Shown here: positions 16,567 through 17,379 of the stretch, one piece after another | Layout of the letters: each line of letters starts with the position of its first letter | Numbering within the stretch: the first letter of the stretch is position 1 | Assembly (NCBI GenBank): GCA_905236735.1 | Contig: CAJOOU010000122.1 | Coordinates: 1 to 17,379, forward strand | Length of the DNA stretch: 17,379 nt | Reading direction: 5' to 3' | DNA from: an uncultured Eubacterium sp. | GTDB lineage: Bacteria; Bacillota; Clostridia; Lachnospirales; Lachnospiraceae | Position numbers and translations under genes: made by a program | The notes under the pieces: model-generated | The model's input: only the letters and a program-made list of their open reading frames with translations | Database searches by the model: none | Told to the model about the DNA's origin: nothing

Positions 16567-17315
16567 GCTGTAAAATTAAACTTTCCGCCCTCAAACGGTC
16601 TAATCTCTTCTGTAATATTGTTCCAGTCAAATCCGCGGATTTTCTCAGCAAGTTCTTCTGCGGATGAGGCTTCAACATACCCTCTCTTTATCTTTTCTTC
16701 GTGGGCTTCTTCAAGTCTTTTTTCTCTGTTTTTTTGAACCTGCCTCTTTTCCTCGGTTGACTTTTTTTCTTTCTTATCTTCTGCCGCTTTTTCTATCCTC
16801 TCTTTTTGTGCTTCAGATGATTTTTCCAGCTGGGCAAAATAGGAAATCGTGCCATCCGCTTTAATGGATACCCCTATCGTTTTTATCTGACCGGCTATAT
16901 CCTCGCCTTCTTCGTTTGATGATGCAAGCATTTCTTCAATACTGCCAAATTCATTGGTTGCCTCATCTATCATGTTCATATATTTTTCTTTAACGCTATC
17001 ATCTTCTGCCATCTGCTCTAAAAGCTCGGGTTCTATTAATACACTGTACTCTTTGGTGCCCCTCGAGAGATACTCCTGAGCCTCCTCATCGGAAGAATAG
17101 TTGCCCACCATAATATCCATATTTGGATATTTGGCCCTAAGTTCTTTTAAAAGCTCCTTCGCTTTGTCACTCAGCCCTTGTGCTGCCGAAGTCTTTTCGG
17201 CGTTCTTCGTCTTTTCCATGGCAAATCCGCCCTGAGACTTTTTGGCTTCGCTTTTCTTCACATTGCTTTCATAATCTGCACGGTATTTCCCGTACTCACC
17301 TATGGTATTCATCAT
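16563..17315 (-). CDS. Charged DUF6033-like protein of unknown function
   Basis: 250 residues. The start ATG at 17315 (followed directly by a second ATG) has AGGAGGG 8 nt upstream. There is no signal peptide or membrane segment. The order is: a Tyr/Lys-rich N-terminus (1-50); a compact part (about 50-165) with LRAKYPNMDIMVGNYSSDEEAQEYLSRG-like content split around residue 70; a Lys/Glu-rich coiled coil (about 165-210) with repeated EKK/KRE patterns; and a short C-terminal motif ending in GGKFNFTA. The overall pattern resembles DUF6033 proteins of Lachnospiraceae, which have no known function; this match is from memory, not a search. Its stop codon overlaps that of the LysR gene by 4 nt with no terminator between them. 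Confidence 0.8.
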   Translation of the reverse strand: MMNTIGEYGKYRADYESNVKKSEAKKSQGGFAMEKTKNAEKTSAAQGLSDKAKELLKELRAKYPNMDIMVGNYSSDEEAQEYLSRGTKEYSVLIEPELLEQMAEDDSVKEKYMNMIDEATNEFGSIEEMLASSNEEGEDIAGQIKTIGVSIKADGTISYFAQLEKSSEAQKERIEKAAEDKKEKKSTEEKRQVQKNREKRLEEAHEEKIKRGYVEASSAEELAEKIRGFDWNNITEEIRPFEGGKFNFTA

Positions 17316-17379
17316 AACCTTTGCCCTCCTTTGGCATACTTGAAATCCTTTTCAACAGTTACAGATAATCCTTATTCGA
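17316..17379. other. Short upstream region at window edge
   Basis: No reading frame continues from the window edge: all three minus-strand frames hit stops here. It holds the AGGAGGG ribosome site of the DUF6033-like gene (17324-17330) and a small TTGAAA / TTTCAA inverted repeat (17340-17355) of unknown value. A promoter is expected here or further right but is not clear. Confidence 0.4.

Noticed and set aside
17296..17337. 13-codon minus-strand mini-frame overlapping the DUF6033-like start
   Set aside because: It has no ribosome site of its own and contains the ribosome site of the real gene; probably chance.
17340..17355. TTGAAA / TTTCAA inverted repeat with 4-nt gap as an operator or terminator
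   Set aside because: Only 6-bp AT-rich arms, common by chance, with no T-run; kept only as a note.
1..17379. CRISPR array, tRNA/rRNA, insertion sequence, phage or toxin-antitoxin system
   Set aside because: No spaced repeats, RNA-gene signatures, transposase or integrase motifs, or small paired toxin-like genes were seen on either strand.

Overview
The window looks like chromosomal DNA from a low-to-moderate GC Bacillota, most probably a Lachnospiraceae (Butyrivibrio/Roseburia-like) gut or rumen anaerobe. This is inferred from strong AGGAGG-type ribosome sites, AT-rich promoters, a membrane-bound beta-propeller hybrid kinase, several HD-GYP proteins, and a protein resembling the Lachnospiraceae family DUF6033. 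No rRNA, tRNA, CRISPR array, insertion sequence or phage gene was seen. Coding density is very high: the longest gene-free stretch is about 174 bp.

Region A (1-11452, minus strand) is one tightly packed signalling operon of six genes, with gaps of 2 to about 41 nt. In transcription order it encodes: a DUF3048/YerB-like lipoprotein; a soluble HD-GYP protein; a membrane HD-GYP protein whose N-terminus resembles the S component of an ECF transporter; a 1411-residue sensor kinase (propeller, Y_Y_Y, HisKA, HATPase, receiver, Hpt); a stand-alone protein with a pseudo-receiver and a true receiver; and a 7TM HD-GYP-like protein with most metal ligands lost, which runs off the left edge. The layout suggests an extracellular signal driving a His-Asp-His-Asp phosphorelay. 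It ends in a receiver with no DNA-binding domain, beside two apparently active and one apparently dead cyclic-di-GMP hydrolase domain. No GGDEF synthase is present in the window.

Region B (11453-12497) holds the divergent promoter region, uppP (undecaprenyl-diphosphatase, plus strand) and a 17-bp-stem bidirectional terminator. The uppP promoter carries two overlapping inverted repeats. The lipoprotein gene has an extended -10 only 8 nt before its ATG and no Shine-Dalgarno sequence, so it may be leaderless.

Region C (12498-16566) is a metabolic unit: a zinc alcohol dehydrogenase and an Old-Yellow-Enzyme-type enoate reductase (FMN, 4Fe-4S, FAD) in one minus-strand operon, with a divergent LysR-type regulator. 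A perfect 8-7-8 inverted repeat in the shared intergenic region is a good operator candidate. The substrate is unknown.

Region D (16563-17379) holds a charged, coiled-coil-rich DUF6033-like protein whose stop codon overlaps that of the LysR gene, followed by a short upstream region.
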